This document shows, piece by piece, positions 26,487 through 35,416 of a stretch of DNA of 64,000 nt. Numbering within the stretch: the first letter of the stretch is position 1; every line of letters starts with the position of its first letter. Source of the DNA: JAPWJZ01 sp966211335 (GTDB lineage: Bacteria; Pseudomonadota; Alphaproteobacteria; Micavibrionales; UBA2020); assembly GCA_966211335.1 (NCBI GenBank), contig CBIHNF010000004.1, positions 62,001-126,000 on the forward strand, read 5' to 3'. The notes under the pieces are model-generated. The model saw only the letters and a list, made by a program, of their open reading frames with translations, made no database searches and had not been told where the DNA came from. Position numbers and translations under genes: made by a program.

Positions 26487-27437
26487 ATGTTGACCCCCGC
26501 CCCTTTCATCGTCGCCGCGCTCTATAAATTCGCAAGCCTGCAAGGCCTGCCGGAGCTGCAGGAAAAACTGCAGCAGCTCTGCGATGCTCAGGATGTCTGC
26601 GGCACGCTGCTGATCGCGCATGAAGGCATCAACGGCACCATCGCCGGCACGCGGCAGGGGATTGATGCCGTTCTGGCCGGCATACGCGCTGTGCTGGGGC
26701 TTGACGGCCTTGAGCACAAGGAGTCGACGGCGGAAAGCCAGCCCTTCTACCGCATGAAGGTGCGCATTAAAAAAGAGATCGTCACCATCGGCCTGCCGGA
26801 CGTCGACCCCAACGAGGTCGTCGGCACCTATCTGGAAGCGGATGACTGGAACAAACTTATCAACGATCCCGAGACGATTGTTCTTGATACCCGCAACGAC
26901 TATGAAGTGAAAATCGGCACCTTTAAAAATGCCATCAATCCGCATACCGAAAGTTTCCGCGAGTTTCCGAACTATGTGCGGCAAACGCTCGACCCCCAGA
27001 AGCACAAAAAAATCGCCATGTTCTGCACCGGCGGCATCCGCTGCGAAAAGGCATCGGCCTATATGAAGAAGCTGGGGTTCGAGGAAGTCTATCACCTCAA
27101 GGGCGGCATTTTAAAATACCTCGAGACCACGCCGGCGGAAAAATCGCAGTGGCTCGGCGAATGTTTCGTCTTCGACCAGCGCGTAGCGGTGAAGCACGGG
27201 CTTGCGGCGGGCTCCTATACGCTTTGCCCCTCCTGCCGCTATCCTGTAAGCCCGTTGGAAAAAGAAGATCCGAAATATATTGAAGGCGTCGCCTGCCCGC
27301 ATTGCCATGATCGTTTAAGCGAGGAGCGCAAGACCCGCTCCGCCGAGCGGCACAAGCAGATCAAGCTGGCGGAGGCGCGCGGCGAGAAACATATCGGCGT
27401 GAAGTACACGACCGAAGGCGAAGACGATCAGCCCTGA
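26487..27437 (+). CDS. trhO: tRNA uridine(34) hydroxylase TrhO (rhodanese family)
   Basis: Oxygen-dependent hydroxylation of U34 in tRNA toward 5-hydroxyuridine. The 316-residue protein follows the YceA/TrhO layout: an N-terminal acylphosphatase-like domain with LIAHEGINGTIAGT, a linker FYRMKVRIKKEIVTIGLP, a rhodanese domain with active Cys near residue 180 in FCTGGIRCEKASAYM, and a C-terminal Cys-rich part (CPSCRYPVSP, ACPHCHDRL) that may bind metal. It converges with the DUF202 gene and overlaps it by 10 bases. Confidence 0.92.
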   Translation: MLTPAPFIVAALYKFASLQGLPELQEKLQQLCDAQDVCGTLLIAHEGINGTIAGTRQGIDAVLAGIRAVLGLDGLEHKESTAESQPFYRMKVRIKKEIVTIGLPDVDPNEVVGTYLEADDWNKLINDPETIVLDTRNDYEVKIGTFKNAINPHTESFREFPNYVRQTLDPQKHKKIAMFCTGGIRCEKASAYMKKLGFEEVYHLKGGILKYLETTPAEKSQWLGECFVFDQRVAVKHGLAAGSYTLCPSCRYPVSPLEKEDPKYIEGVACPHCHDRLSEERKTRSAERHKQIKLAEARGEKHIGVKYTTEGEDDQP

Positions 27438-27757
27438 AAGGCCAGCACTGCGGCAAGCGCCGCCGACATCAGCCCCACCAGCGCATTGACCATGAAAGCC
27501 ATCTGCGTCGAATAGCCTTCCGGAATTTCCACCGGCTTCAGTTTTTTGATAACGCCCTGATACTGCCAGCCCGCCAGAAAGGCGAAGACCGCCCCCATGA
27601 TGAGGAAAGCGATGCCGATCCAGTAGGAAACGCTGGTGCGGTGCTCCAGCTTTTCAATGGCGAAGCCGAAGGCCATGAGCGTCAGCGAGGTGCGCGTCCA
27701 GGCCAGCGCCGTGCGCTCGGCTGCGAAAAAGACCCTTGGATCATCAAGTACGGACAT
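27428..27757 (-). CDS. DUF202 (YidH-like) inner-membrane protein
   Basis: A 109-residue protein starting MSVLDDPRVFFAAERTALAW, the DUF202 signature (D-P-R-x-F-x-A-x-E-R-T-x-L-A-W-x-R), followed by three hydrophobic helices. Function in the family is unsettled. The ATG used has AGGAG at good spacing; a longer frame with 13 extra residues is less likely. It converges with trhO. Confidence 0.88.
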   Translation of the reverse strand: MSVLDDPRVFFAAERTALAWTRTSLTLMAFGFAIEKLEHRTSVSYWIGIAFLIMGAVFAFLAGWQYQGVIKKLKPVEIPEGYSTQMAFMVNALVGLMSAALAAVLAFQG

Positions 27758-27902
27758 GCTTCTCTCCTGTTCGGCCCTGATTGTAACCAAAACCAACCCC
27801 CGAACGAATGAAAAAAGCAGCCGCTTGAAGGATGCGCCGGAACACTTATGTTACTGGTAGATTGGTCAGGCGGGAATTCTGGACGAAGAAAAGGAATATC
27901 AA

Positions 27903-28373
27903 ATGGAAAAAGCAGCATTTGGCGCGGGTTGTTTCTGGGGCGTGGAGGCGAAATTCCGCCAGCTGAAGGGCGTCAAACTGACCGCCGTTGGCTATATGGG
28001 CGGCCATATGGACAACCCCACCTATAAAGACGTCTGCTCGGACGAAACCGGCCATGCAGAAGTTGTGCTGGTCGAATTCGACCCTGAGGAGATTTCCTAC
28101 GAAACGCTGGTCGAAACCTTCTGGAACTTGCATGACCCGACGCAAGTGAACCGCCAGGGGCCCGATACGGGCAGCCAGTACCGCACCGCCATTTTCACCT
28201 ATTCCGATGCGCAGGAAGAAATCGCCGAACGGTCCAAAAAGGCGCTCTCAGATTCTGGCAAATACAAGAAGCCGATTGCCACCATCGTCGAGCCTGCCCA
28301 AACCTTCTATATCGCTGAAGACTATCATCAGCAATATCTGGAAAAACGCGGGCTTGCGAGCTGCCATATCTAG
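27903..28373 (+). CDS. msrA: Peptide methionine-(S)-sulfoxide reductase MsrA
   Basis: Repairs methionine-S-sulfoxide in proteins using thioredoxin. The 156-residue product has the catalytic motif GAGCFWGVEA with Cys10, GYMGGHMDNPTYKDVCS, and DPTQVNRQGPDTGSQYRTAI. The C-terminal LASCHI ends with a Cys that could be a recycling cysteine. AAGGA sits 8 bases before the ATG. A short spacing separates it from kbl downstream, but no functional link is implied. Confidence 0.95.
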   Translation: MEKAAFGAGCFWGVEAKFRQLKGVKLTAVGYMGGHMDNPTYKDVCSDETGHAEVVLVEFDPEEISYETLVETFWNLHDPTQVNRQGPDTGSQYRTAIFTYSDAQEEIAERSKKALSDSGKYKKPIATIVEPAQTFYIAEDYHQQYLEKRGLASCHI

Positions 28374-28447
28374 GGTTTACCCCGCCCTTTAAGCGGTTAT
28401 GCGTTATGTGCTAGGTTTTCTTTTGAGCTTTCAAAGGAATACCAGCC

Positions 28448-29653
28448 ATGCCCAGCCAGCCCCTGCTTAAACACCTCGCCGACCAGACCGCGGCGCTGCA
28501 CGACCAGGGGCTGTTCAAGACAGAGCGCATTATCGTCTCCCCGCAGCAGGCGGATATAACGGTGCATGGCGCGGGCAATGACGATAAGCATGTTATCAAC
28601 CTTTGCGCCAACAATTACCTTGGTCTTGCCAACCACGCGCGGCTGATCCATGCGGCGCATGATGCGCTGGATCGCCACGGCTTCGGCCTTGCCTCCGTCC
28701 GCTTCATTTGCGGCACGCAGGACCTGCACAAGCAGCTGGAAAGCCGAATGAGCAGCTACCTGCGCACGGAAGACACCATCCTTTACACCTCATGCTTCGA
28801 TGCCAACGGCGGCTTGTTCGAAACCATTCTGGGCGAGGAAGACGCGGTCATTTCCGACGCTCTCAACCATGCCTCCATCATCGACGGCATCCGCCTTTGC
28901 AAGTCGCAGCGCTACCGCTACGCCAACAACGACATGGCGGACTTGGAAGAACAGCTGAAAAAAGCCTCCGGCGCGCGCTATAAACTGATCGCAACGGACG
29001 GCGTCTTCTCCATGGATGGCATCATGGCGAACCTGCCCGCCATTTGCGACCTGGCCGATAAATACGGCGCGATGGTGATGGTGGACGACTCCCACGCCGT
29101 CGGCTTTACCGGCAAAACCGGCGCCGGCACGCCCGAGCATTTCGGGGTTCAGGACCGTGTCGATATCCTCACCGGCACCTTCGGCAAGGCGCTGGGCGGT
29201 GCCTCCGGCGGCTATACCTCCGGCAAAAAAGAAGTCATCGACTGGCTGCGCCAGCGCTCCCGCCCCTACCTGTTTTCCAATACCGTCGCCCCCTCTATCG
29301 TCGGCGCCTCCATCGCTGCCCTTGACCTTATTCAGGAAGAACCCGCGCGCCTGCAAAAGCTGCGCGCCAATGCGCTGCATTTCCGCAAGGGGATGACGGC
29401 CTTGGGCTTCGACCTTGTGCCCGGCGAACATGCCATTATTCCCGTCATGCTCTATGACGCGCCCCTCGCCAAGAAAATGGCCGATTTGCTGCTGGAGGAA
29501 GGCCTCTACGTTATTGCCTTCGCCTATCCCGTCGTGCCGCAGGGCAAGGCGCGCATCCGCACCCAAATGTCCGCAGCACATGAGATTAAGCATCTCGACA
29601 AAGCCATCGCCGCCTTTGAAAAGGTCAGCAAACAACTGGGCGTCATCAAGTAA
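28448..29653 (+). CDS. kbl: Glycine C-acetyltransferase (2-amino-3-ketobutyrate CoA ligase)
   Basis: PLP enzyme that splits 2-amino-3-ketobutyrate with CoA into glycine and acetyl-CoA, the second step of threonine breakdown. The 401-residue product has the alpha-oxoamine synthase pattern: NLCANNYLGLANH, FDANGGLFET, DGVFSMDGIMA, VDDSHAVGFTGKTG and the PLP lysine near residue 247 in GTFGKALGG. With tdh, separated by one small gene, it forms a complete threonine-to-glycine route. Confidence 0.96.
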   Translation: MPSQPLLKHLADQTAALHDQGLFKTERIIVSPQQADITVHGAGNDDKHVINLCANNYLGLANHARLIHAAHDALDRHGFGLASVRFICGTQDLHKQLESRMSSYLRTEDTILYTSCFDANGGLFETILGEEDAVISDALNHASIIDGIRLCKSQRYRYANNDMADLEEQLKKASGARYKLIATDGVFSMDGIMANLPAICDLADKYGAMVMVDDSHAVGFTGKTGAGTPEHFGVQDRVDILTGTFGKALGGASGGYTSGKKEVIDWLRQRSRPYLFSNTVAPSIVGASIAALDLIQEEPARLQKLRANALHFRKGMTALGFDLVPGEHAIIPVMLYDAPLAKKMADLLLEEGLYVIAFAYPVVPQGKARIRTQMSAAHEIKHLDKAIAAFEKVSKQLGVIK

Positions 29654-29676
29654 TTTTTTTTAATCAGGAGATTTTC

Positions 29677-30072
29677 ATGAGCGATATTTCGATGCCCCCG
29701 GAACAACCCGCCGCGCCGACACCCGCACCGGCGACGAAAAAATATCTCCTTGATAATCTTGGGGTGAAATTTTTCGTCCTCGTGATGGGTTATATTTCGC
29801 CGCTGCCGGTCGCCATGATGATTGCGCAGTTCTGGCTCGACAGAACAAATAACGGCGCAGTTAGCGGCGTCAGCCTTGCCAGCGAGGCGCTGGATGGCAC
29901 GAATGGCGCGCCGCAGTGGATATGGCCGCTGGCTTTCGTTCCCGCACTCGTCCTTTTCCTGATCTGCTTCAAAAGCACGAGAGGTAAAATCGGCGCCTTG
30001 GTATCGCTGGTCGTCATCAGCTTCGCCATCATCGCCCTCTTCTTCCAGCTTCAGCCCACAGTCCTGCCCTGA
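29677..30072 (+). CDS. Small membrane protein between kbl and tdh
   Basis: A 131-residue protein with a Pro/Ala-rich N-terminal ~20 residues and three probable TM helices (around LGVKFFVLVMGYISPL, WIWPLAFVPALVLFLI and IGALVSLVVISFAIIALFF). No family was recognised. An AGGAG site precedes the ATG. Its place between kbl and tdh and the short gaps suggest cotranscription with threonine catabolism, perhaps as a transport or accessory protein, but that is only inference. Confidence 0.7.
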   Translation: MSDISMPPEQPAAPTPAPATKKYLLDNLGVKFFVLVMGYISPLPVAMMIAQFWLDRTNNGAVSGVSLASEALDGTNGAPQWIWPLAFVPALVLFLICFKSTRGKIGALVSLVVISFAIIALFFQLQPTVLP

Positions 30073-30095
30073 ATAATCCAACGCAAAGTACCGCC

Positions 30096-31121
30096 ATGAA
30101 AGCCCTCTGCAAAAAAGAAGCCAAACCCGGGATCTGGATGATCGATGCGCCAGTGCCGGAAATCGGGCCGACCGATGTGCTCGTCAAAATCCGCAAGACA
30201 TCTATCTGCGGCACCGACGTCCACATTTACAAATGGGACGCCTGGTCGCAGAAGGCCGTTCCGGTGCCGATGATTACTGGGCACGAGTGGATGGGCGAAG
30301 TCGCCGCTATGGGCAGCATGGTGAAAGACCTGAAAATCGGCCAGCGCGTGTCGGGGGAAGGTCACCTCACCTGCGGCACCTGCCGCAATTGCCGCGCAGG
30401 CAAGCAGCACCTCTGCATCCATACCGTCGGCGTCGGCGTCAACCGTCAGGGTGCCTTTGCCGAATATTTCGCCCTGCCCGCCTCCAATATTTTTCCGCTG
30501 CCGGATGATATCTCGGACGATATCGCCGCCTTCTTCGACCCGCTGGGGAATGCCGTGCATACCGCGCTGTCCTTTGACCTTGTGGGCGAGGATGTATTGA
30601 TCACCGGCGGCGGCCCAATCGGCTGCATGGCGGCGGGCATCTGCCGCTTTGCTGGCGCGCGCCATGTGGTGGTGACGGATATCAACCCCTACCGCCTCGA
30701 ACTTGCCAAAAAGATGGGCGCAACGCGCGCCGTCAACATCCAGAAAGAGAATCTCAAAGACACGATGAAAGATCTCGGCATGACCGAAGGCTTTGACGTG
30801 GGTCTGGAGATGTCCGGCGTCGGCTCCGCCTTTCAGGGCATGCTGGATTTAACGCGCCACGGCGGCAAAATCGCGCTGCTCGGCCTTCTCCCGGCCGACC
30901 TTGGCATCGACTGGAACAAGGTGATCTTCAAGGGTCTTATCCTGAAAGGCATCTACGGCCGCGAAATGTACGAGACCTGGTATAAGATGAAAGCCATGGT
31001 GCAATCCGGCCTTAACCTGTCCCCGATGGTTACGCATACCTTCAAGGCAGATGACTTCCAGAAAGCCTTCGACGTTGTTCTTTCCGGCGAGTCCGGCAAG
31101 GTCATTCTCGACTGGACGTAA
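30096..31121 (+). CDS. tdh: L-threonine 3-dehydrogenase
   Basis: Zinc- and NAD-dependent oxidation of threonine to 2-amino-3-ketobutyrate, the substrate of Kbl. The 341-residue medium-chain dehydrogenase has the catalytic-zinc Cys38 (SICGTDVHIY), GHEWMGEV, the structural-zinc cysteines in CGTCRNCRAGKQHLC, the NAD-binding loop ITGGGPIGCMAAGI and a C-terminal GRE(M)YETW segment characteristic of Tdh. It is the last gene of the kbl-tdh set; the next gene is convergent and only two bases away. Confidence 0.96.
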   Translation: MKALCKKEAKPGIWMIDAPVPEIGPTDVLVKIRKTSICGTDVHIYKWDAWSQKAVPVPMITGHEWMGEVAAMGSMVKDLKIGQRVSGEGHLTCGTCRNCRAGKQHLCIHTVGVGVNRQGAFAEYFALPASNIFPLPDDISDDIAAFFDPLGNAVHTALSFDLVGEDVLITGGGPIGCMAAGICRFAGARHVVVTDINPYRLELAKKMGATRAVNIQKENLKDTMKDLGMTEGFDVGLEMSGVGSAFQGMLDLTRHGGKIALLGLLPADLGIDWNKVIFKGLILKGIYGREMYETWYKMKAMVQSGLNLSPMVTHTFKADDFQKAFDVVLSGESGKVILDWT

Positions 31122-31123
31122 AA

Positions 31124-31774
31124 TTAGCTCAAAAACCGCGCCGGCGGCAGTTCGATGAGGTTGTCGGCGAGCTCGTTAACGTCGTCTTTCACGTCGGGAA
31201 AATGCGCGCTTAAAATCGCCTCGCAGGATTTGACGGCTTTAAGGTAGCCTTCATGCACATGGCCTTTGTGAATGTCGTCGATGAGTGAATTGACGATGCC
31301 GCTCCAGATGCCGGGCTGCACCTTGTCGTTGATGCCCTTATCCGCCATCAGCTCCACGTAATGCTCGTCGATGGAGACGAACAGCATAACACCGGAGCGT
31401 TTATTGGTTTCATTCAGCTTCTGCGCGAAGAACTGCTCGAAGGCGTAGCGATGGCAGTTGCCAAGGCGCACGGCGGCGGGGGTCAGTTTATGCCGCAGCG
31501 GGGTCATGGTGAATAGCGCCGCCAGCAGAATAAACAACCCGCTCTGCAATTCAAAGGTCACGGCAAAGCCGGATTGCGGGGCGAACTGCTGGATAAACGG
31601 ATTGGCGAGCGGCGAGAGCAGCGCCAGAAAGGCCGCCCAGAACAGCGGGAACATAACATAGCGGGCGGAGCTTTGCGCGATGACGCAGACCATTTCGCCA
31701 GTCGTCACACGCTCCAGCGCTTCGACCGCCTTTTTCACATCCTCGCGCATTTTGTCGGTGACTGTGAAGCCCAT
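31124..31774 (-). CDS. TPM-domain membrane protein, second of a pair
   Basis: A 216-residue protein: a short N-terminal region, two hydrophobic segments (about residues 35-70), and a TPM-like domain with FEQFFAQKLNETNKRSGVMLFVSIDEHYVELMADKGI. TPM (TLP18.3/Psb32/MOLO-1) domains are found in bacterial membrane or exported proteins of mostly unknown function. The ATG start overlaps the upstream gene stop by one base (TAATG) and has GGGGGAG at good spacing, so it is translationally coupled to the first TPM gene. Confidence 0.8.
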   Translation of the reverse strand: MGFTVTDKMREDVKKAVEALERVTTGEMVCVIAQSSARYVMFPLFWAAFLALLSPLANPFIQQFAPQSGFAVTFELQSGLFILLAALFTMTPLRHKLTPAAVRLGNCHRYAFEQFFAQKLNETNKRSGVMLFVSIDEHYVELMADKGINDKVQPGIWSGIVNSLIDDIHKGHVHEGYLKAVKSCEAILSAHFPDVKDDVNELADNLIELPPARFLS

Positions 31775-32400
31775 TACCATCTCCCCCAGGCGCCGCCGCC
31801 GAAAATATCAATCCGCTTGTGCTTGCCGAAGAACAGGAAGTAAATAAGCGCCAGCGGCGCCATGATGAACACGGGCAGGAACTGGCGCAGCTTTTCCATC
31901 TGAGTCATGTAGCGCCCTTGCAGCGCGGCGAAGACGGCAGCGCTGCCATTCCGCAGGGCGGCTTCGAATTCGCCTTTATTGATCTGCGGGTTCATTTCAT
32001 TGTCGTATATGGAGGCGATGATTTTCGGCGTCAGCAGCTTTTCCATGCCCGGCCCCTGCACGATGACCGCGCGGCGTTCCTTGACGGTCAGCATGACAAG
32101 CACGCCCGGCGCGGTCGCCGCGCCAATGCCGTAATTGACGCCGACTTTTTCGGCGAACAGTTCCGGCTTCCAGCCCTGCACGGTTGGCACGGTCATGACT
32201 GTCATCGGGCGGCCGGTAAAATACTGGGTATCGTCGGCGGTTTCCGCCAGCTTGCGCTTGCCTTCCTCGCTCAGGATTTTCGCTGTGTCGACAAGATGCC
32301 CCGCCGGCACGTAATAGGGCGAATAGGGATGGATGGCGAGCGCGGGCTGCGGTGCCGCCAGAAAAGCCATCAAACCAATGCATAAAAGAAGAATGCGCAT
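31774..32400 (-). CDS. TPM-domain exported protein, first of a pair
   Basis: A 208-residue protein with a signal peptide (MRILLLCIGLMAFLAAPQPA), a periplasmic TPM domain (VDTAKILSEEGKRKLAE, then TPGVLVMLTVKERRAVIVQG-like strands), a C-terminal TM helix (LPVFIMAPLALIYFLFF) and a short tail with GGGAWGRW, reminiscent of the Gly-rich tails of YgcG-type proteins. LemA, the usual partner of such pairs, is not next to it. It is coupled to the second TPM gene. Confidence 0.85.
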   Translation of the reverse strand: MRILLLCIGLMAFLAAPQPALAIHPYSPYYVPAGHLVDTAKILSEEGKRKLAETADDTQYFTGRPMTVMTVPTVQGWKPELFAEKVGVNYGIGAATAPGVLVMLTVKERRAVIVQGPGMEKLLTPKIIASIYDNEMNPQINKGEFEAALRNGSAAVFAALQGRYMTQMEKLRQFLPVFIMAPLALIYFLFFGKHKRIDIFGGGAWGRW

Positions 32401-32544
32401 AAATAAAATACCTGCCGGATTTCATCCTGCCAGCAATGCCTTAATATTTGCTTTATTCATCAATTATGAAAACGCCTCGCCTGTTGAGGAAAGCCGCTGT
32501 TTCATGCACATTAGGGTAGTTTTAAAGCATCAGGAGCCGAGACC

Positions 32545-34110
32545 ATGAGCGCGAAGAAAAAGCCCGCCGCCAAATCGAATGTGCAGCAAATCGAAGTCGC
32601 CGATACCGCGGCCTACCTGCTGAAAAAACTGGGCGTCGCGCCGAAGACCTATACCGGCGGCACGCTGAAGGTGCAAAGCCCGATTGACGGTTCCGAAATC
32701 GGCCGCGTCGTGGTCGATACCCCGAAATCCCTCGATGCCAAAATCGGCGCGGCGCATGACGCCTTCCTGAAATGGCGCACCGTGCCCGGCCCCCGCCGCG
32801 GCGAACTCATCCGCGTCTTCGGCGAGATACTGCGCCAGAACAAGGAAGACCTCGGCAAGCTCGTCACCATCGAGGCCGGCAAAATCATTACCGAAGGCCT
32901 CGGCGAAGTGCAGGAGATGATCGACATCTGCGATTTCGCGGTCGGCCTCTCCCGCCAGATTTACGGCCTCACCATCGCCTCGGAACGCCCGTCGCACAAG
33001 ATGCAGGAAAACTGGCATCCCATCGGCGTCGTCGGCGTTATCTCCGCCTTCAACTTCCCGGTCGCCGTCTGGTGCTGGAACTTCGCGCTTGCGATTGTCT
33101 GCGGTGACGCCGTCGTCTGGAAGCCATCGGAAAAAACGCCGCTGACCGCCCTTGCCTGCCAGGCGCTGTTTGAAAAAGCGGCGGCGCAGCTGGATTATAT
33201 TCCCGATGGCCTGTCGCAACTAGTGCAGGGCGAGCGCGAGATTGGCGAACGTCTGGTCGATGACACCCGCGTCCCCGTTATTTCCGCAACCGGTTCCACC
33301 CGCATGGGCAAGGCTGTCGCGCCGCGCGTTGCCGCGCGTTTCGGCCGCTGCATCCTCGAGCTTGGCGGCAACAACGCCATGGTGCTGACTCCTTCGGCCA
33401 CACAAGACCTCGCGCTGATGGCGACAGTCTTCGGCGCTGTCGGCACGGCCGGCCAGCGCTGCACCTCGCAGCGCCGCCTGATCATTCAAAAAGACATTGC
33501 GGATAAATTCGTTTCCCGCGTGAAAAAGGCTTACTCCTCCCTCCTCGGCAAAATCGGCAGCCCGCTGGACAAGAACACGCTTCTTGGCCCGCTGATCGAC
33601 AAGCATGCCTTCGATGCGATGCAGGAGACGCTGAAGAAAGCCAAAGCCGCCGGCGGCAAAGTGCATGGCGGCGAGCGCGTGCTGCAAAAAGAATTCCCCA
33701 ACGCCTATTACGTGACGCCCGCCGTGGTGGAAATGCCCAAGCAGGGCGATGTGGTGAAACACGAAACCTTCGCGCCCATCATGTATGTGCTGAAATACGG
33801 CAAGTTCGAGGAAGCGCTGCAGATCAACAATGACGTGCCGCAAGGCCTGTCGTCCTGCATCTTCACGAACGATGTGCGGGAGGCGGAGATGTTCACCTCC
33901 GCCGCGGGTTCCGACTGCGGCATCGCCAACGTCAACCTTGGCACCTCGGGCGCTGAAATCGGCGGGGCGTTTGGCGGAGAAAAAGAAACCGGCGGCGGAC
34001 GCGAAAGCGGATCCGACAGCTGGAAGGCCTATATGCGCCGCTCCACCAACACCATCAACTACGGCACAACCATGCCCCTCGCGCAGGGCGTGAAGTTCGA
34101 CGTGGAGTAA
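32545..34110 (+). CDS. amaB: Aldehyde dehydrogenase, ALDH7/AmaB type
   Basis: Predicted to oxidise alpha-aminoadipate semialdehyde (piperideine-6-carboxylate) to alpha-aminoadipate in lysine/pipecolate breakdown with NAD. The 521-residue product has the ALDH core: WKPSEKTPLTAL, GSTRMGKAVAPRVA, general base Glu272 in LELGGNNAM and catalytic Cys306 in TAGQRCTSQRR. The N-terminal ~20 residues are Lys-rich. Assignment to the ALDH7 branch rests on these phrases and on the FNFPVAVWCWNFALAI segment; substrate identity is inferred. AGGAG precedes the ATG. The next small gene begins 5 bases after its stop. Confidence 0.88.
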   Translation: MSAKKKPAAKSNVQQIEVADTAAYLLKKLGVAPKTYTGGTLKVQSPIDGSEIGRVVVDTPKSLDAKIGAAHDAFLKWRTVPGPRRGELIRVFGEILRQNKEDLGKLVTIEAGKIITEGLGEVQEMIDICDFAVGLSRQIYGLTIASERPSHKMQENWHPIGVVGVISAFNFPVAVWCWNFALAIVCGDAVVWKPSEKTPLTALACQALFEKAAAQLDYIPDGLSQLVQGEREIGERLVDDTRVPVISATGSTRMGKAVAPRVAARFGRCILELGGNNAMVLTPSATQDLALMATVFGAVGTAGQRCTSQRRLIIQKDIADKFVSRVKKAYSSLLGKIGSPLDKNTLLGPLIDKHAFDAMQETLKKAKAAGGKVHGGERVLQKEFPNAYYVTPAVVEMPKQGDVVKHETFAPIMYVLKYGKFEEALQINNDVPQGLSSCIFTNDVREAEMFTSAAGSDCGIANVNLGTSGAEIGGAFGGEKETGGGRESGSDSWKAYMRRSTNTINYGTTMPLAQGVKFDVE

Positions 34111-34115
34111 GCAGC

Positions 34116-34415
34116 ATGAACGCCGGCATCGTCATGCTACAGGATGGCACGCCTTGCATCGCTTATGATGAAAAGCTGCCCTTCCCTATTCACCACATCG
34201 AGTTCTGCCGCGGCGACTTCCAGATCTCCTTCGTCTACGACGCGCCGAAAAAGGGCCCCGGCGGCTCCTTCATGCGCGAAGCCCGTAAGTTCGAATTCCC
34301 GCTCGACCACCCCTTCGTCAAGCTGCTGGAAGAGCGCGGCAACGTCGCCGTCGCCTATATGGCCAAGGGCGATCTCCTTGAAATTAAAGTATATCCCGTG
34401 ATTTTTACCCACTAG
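34116..34415 (+). CDS. Small hypothetical protein downstream of amaB
   Basis: A 99-residue soluble protein, beta-rich by composition (MNAGIVMLQDGTPCIAYDEK; FQISFVYDAPKKGPGG). No family was recognised. It starts 5 bases after the dehydrogenase stop with GGAG from the end of that gene as ribosome-binding site, so it is probably cotranscribed. Confidence 0.65.
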   Translation: MNAGIVMLQDGTPCIAYDEKLPFPIHHIEFCRGDFQISFVYDAPKKGPGGSFMREARKFEFPLDHPFVKLLEERGNVAVAYMAKGDLLEIKVYPVIFTH

Positions 34416-34476
34416 CCCCTGATTTTGATATACTGGTTGGAATATTCCGAGACCCGAGATTTTAAGGAGTTTTGCC

Positions 34477-34749
34477 ATGGTTGATATCACCCCCAATGCC
34501 AAAAAAGGCGATGCCGCACCACTTGAAGGCGCGCTGGGTCCTGAAGTCGCCAGTGTTGTAAACCTTGCGTTTAAAGTGATGACCATGGGCATGTGCCTTG
34601 GTCTCACCCGCACCATCGGCCCTTCCCTTGCAAGCCCGCTGCTGAACAAGATGGAGCTGTCGAACCTGTCGCTCGGCAACAGCGCGATGCAGATGAAACC
34701 CGCCCTTGGCATGCAGCCCCCGACGCTTACCATGGCCGGCCGCAAATAA
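34477..34749 (+). CDS. Small hypothetical Met-rich protein
   Basis: A 90-residue product with a hydrophobic middle (VASVVNLAFKVMTMGMCLG) and an unusually Met-rich tail. AAGGAG lies just before the ATG. A terminator follows 24 bases after the stop. A TATACT box lies about 45 bases upstream without a good -35. No family was recognised. Confidence 0.6.
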   Translation: MVDITPNAKKGDAAPLEGALGPEVASVVNLAFKVMTMGMCLGLTRTIGPSLASPLLNKMELSNLSLGNSAMQMKPALGMQPPTLTMAGRK

Positions 34750-34772
34750 ATTCAGAGCTTCTTCCTAAAGAG

Positions 34773-34807
34773 AAAAAAGGCCCCGGGAATTTTCCGGGGC
34801 TTTTTTT
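34773..34807 (+). terminator. Intrinsic terminator
   Basis: GCCCCGG ... CCGGGGC core stem flanked by an A run and a T7 tract, after the Met-rich small gene. Confidence 0.85.
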
Positions 34808-34880
34808 CGGCCGCACGCATGGATTGTTGTTATATAACAAGGGTTTAATGGAATAAAATTGACATAAATAATAGCCAGCC

Positions 34881-34991
34881 CTAATGTCTCAGCAGGGTGC
34901 AAACTTCGGCGGTGCGGTTTTCTATCAGGCCAATTTCCCGCGCCACTTCGCCGCAGCGCCCGAAAAATCCAGTGCCGTTATTAGTTGCCAT
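34881..34991 (-). CDS. Possible 36-residue small protein
   Basis: A short frame read as MATNNGTGFFGRCGEVAREI and onward to a TAG, with a GGCGGGAA purine-rich stretch just before the ATG. Composition is protein-like and two Cys are spaced along it. The region carries no other gene on either strand. Without homologues it cannot be separated from chance. Confidence 0.25.
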   Translation of the reverse strand: MATNNGTGFFGRCGEVAREIGLIENRTAEVCTLLRH

Positions 34992-35043
34992 TTCCCGCCC
35001 TTCCACCTGCGGGAGGATGTGCGCGTTTAGAAAGGAAACCATC

Positions 35044-35355
35044 TTGAAGTCTCAAAAAGGTAACGTTGCTCTGAGTATGTTGTTCGCCGCTGCTACCGTT
35101 GGCATCGGCTATTGTGCCGGCCGCCTGCATGGCGATATGGAGACCAACAAGGAATTGAAGAACAGCGTCATCATCCAGCTGTCGGATGATCAGGAAGCCC
35201 TGCGCCGCAGCGGCGCCATCTGCCCACAGGCGATGACGGATGTGTTCCGCCAGGTGCTGGAAGAAAAAGACCGCCTGAACGCGCCCCTCGCCCGCATGAA
35301 CATGACTGGCCAGACGCCCGCGATGCTCGCCTATTGCAAAGGCATCAAGCAGTAA
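35044..35355 (+). CDS. Small exported or membrane-anchored protein
   Basis: A 103-residue product from a TTG start with AAAGGA 7 bases upstream. The N-terminus (LKSQKGNVALSMLFAAATVG) looks like a signal anchor, followed by a helical charged domain and two Cys (CPQAM, YCKGI). The frame is open further upstream but that part reads as Arg/Pro-rich noise and has no ribosome-binding site. A terminator follows directly. No family was recognised. Confidence 0.6.
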   Translation: MKSQKGNVALSMLFAAATVGIGYCAGRLHGDMETNKELKNSVIIQLSDDQEALRRSGAICPQAMTDVFRQVLEEKDRLNAPLARMNMTGQTPAMLAYCKGIKQ

Positions 35356-35365
35356 TTTGACGCAA

Positions 35366-35402
35366 AAAAAAAGAGGCCGCAAAATTTGCGGCCTCTTTTT
35401 TT
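35366..35402. terminator. Bidirectional terminator
   Basis: AAGAGGCCGCAAA ... TTTGCGGCCTCTT with an A run before and a T run after, so it can work for the exported-protein gene on plus and the Nudix gene on minus. Confidence 0.85.
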
Positions 35403-35416
35403 ATGGCGTTGCGCGG

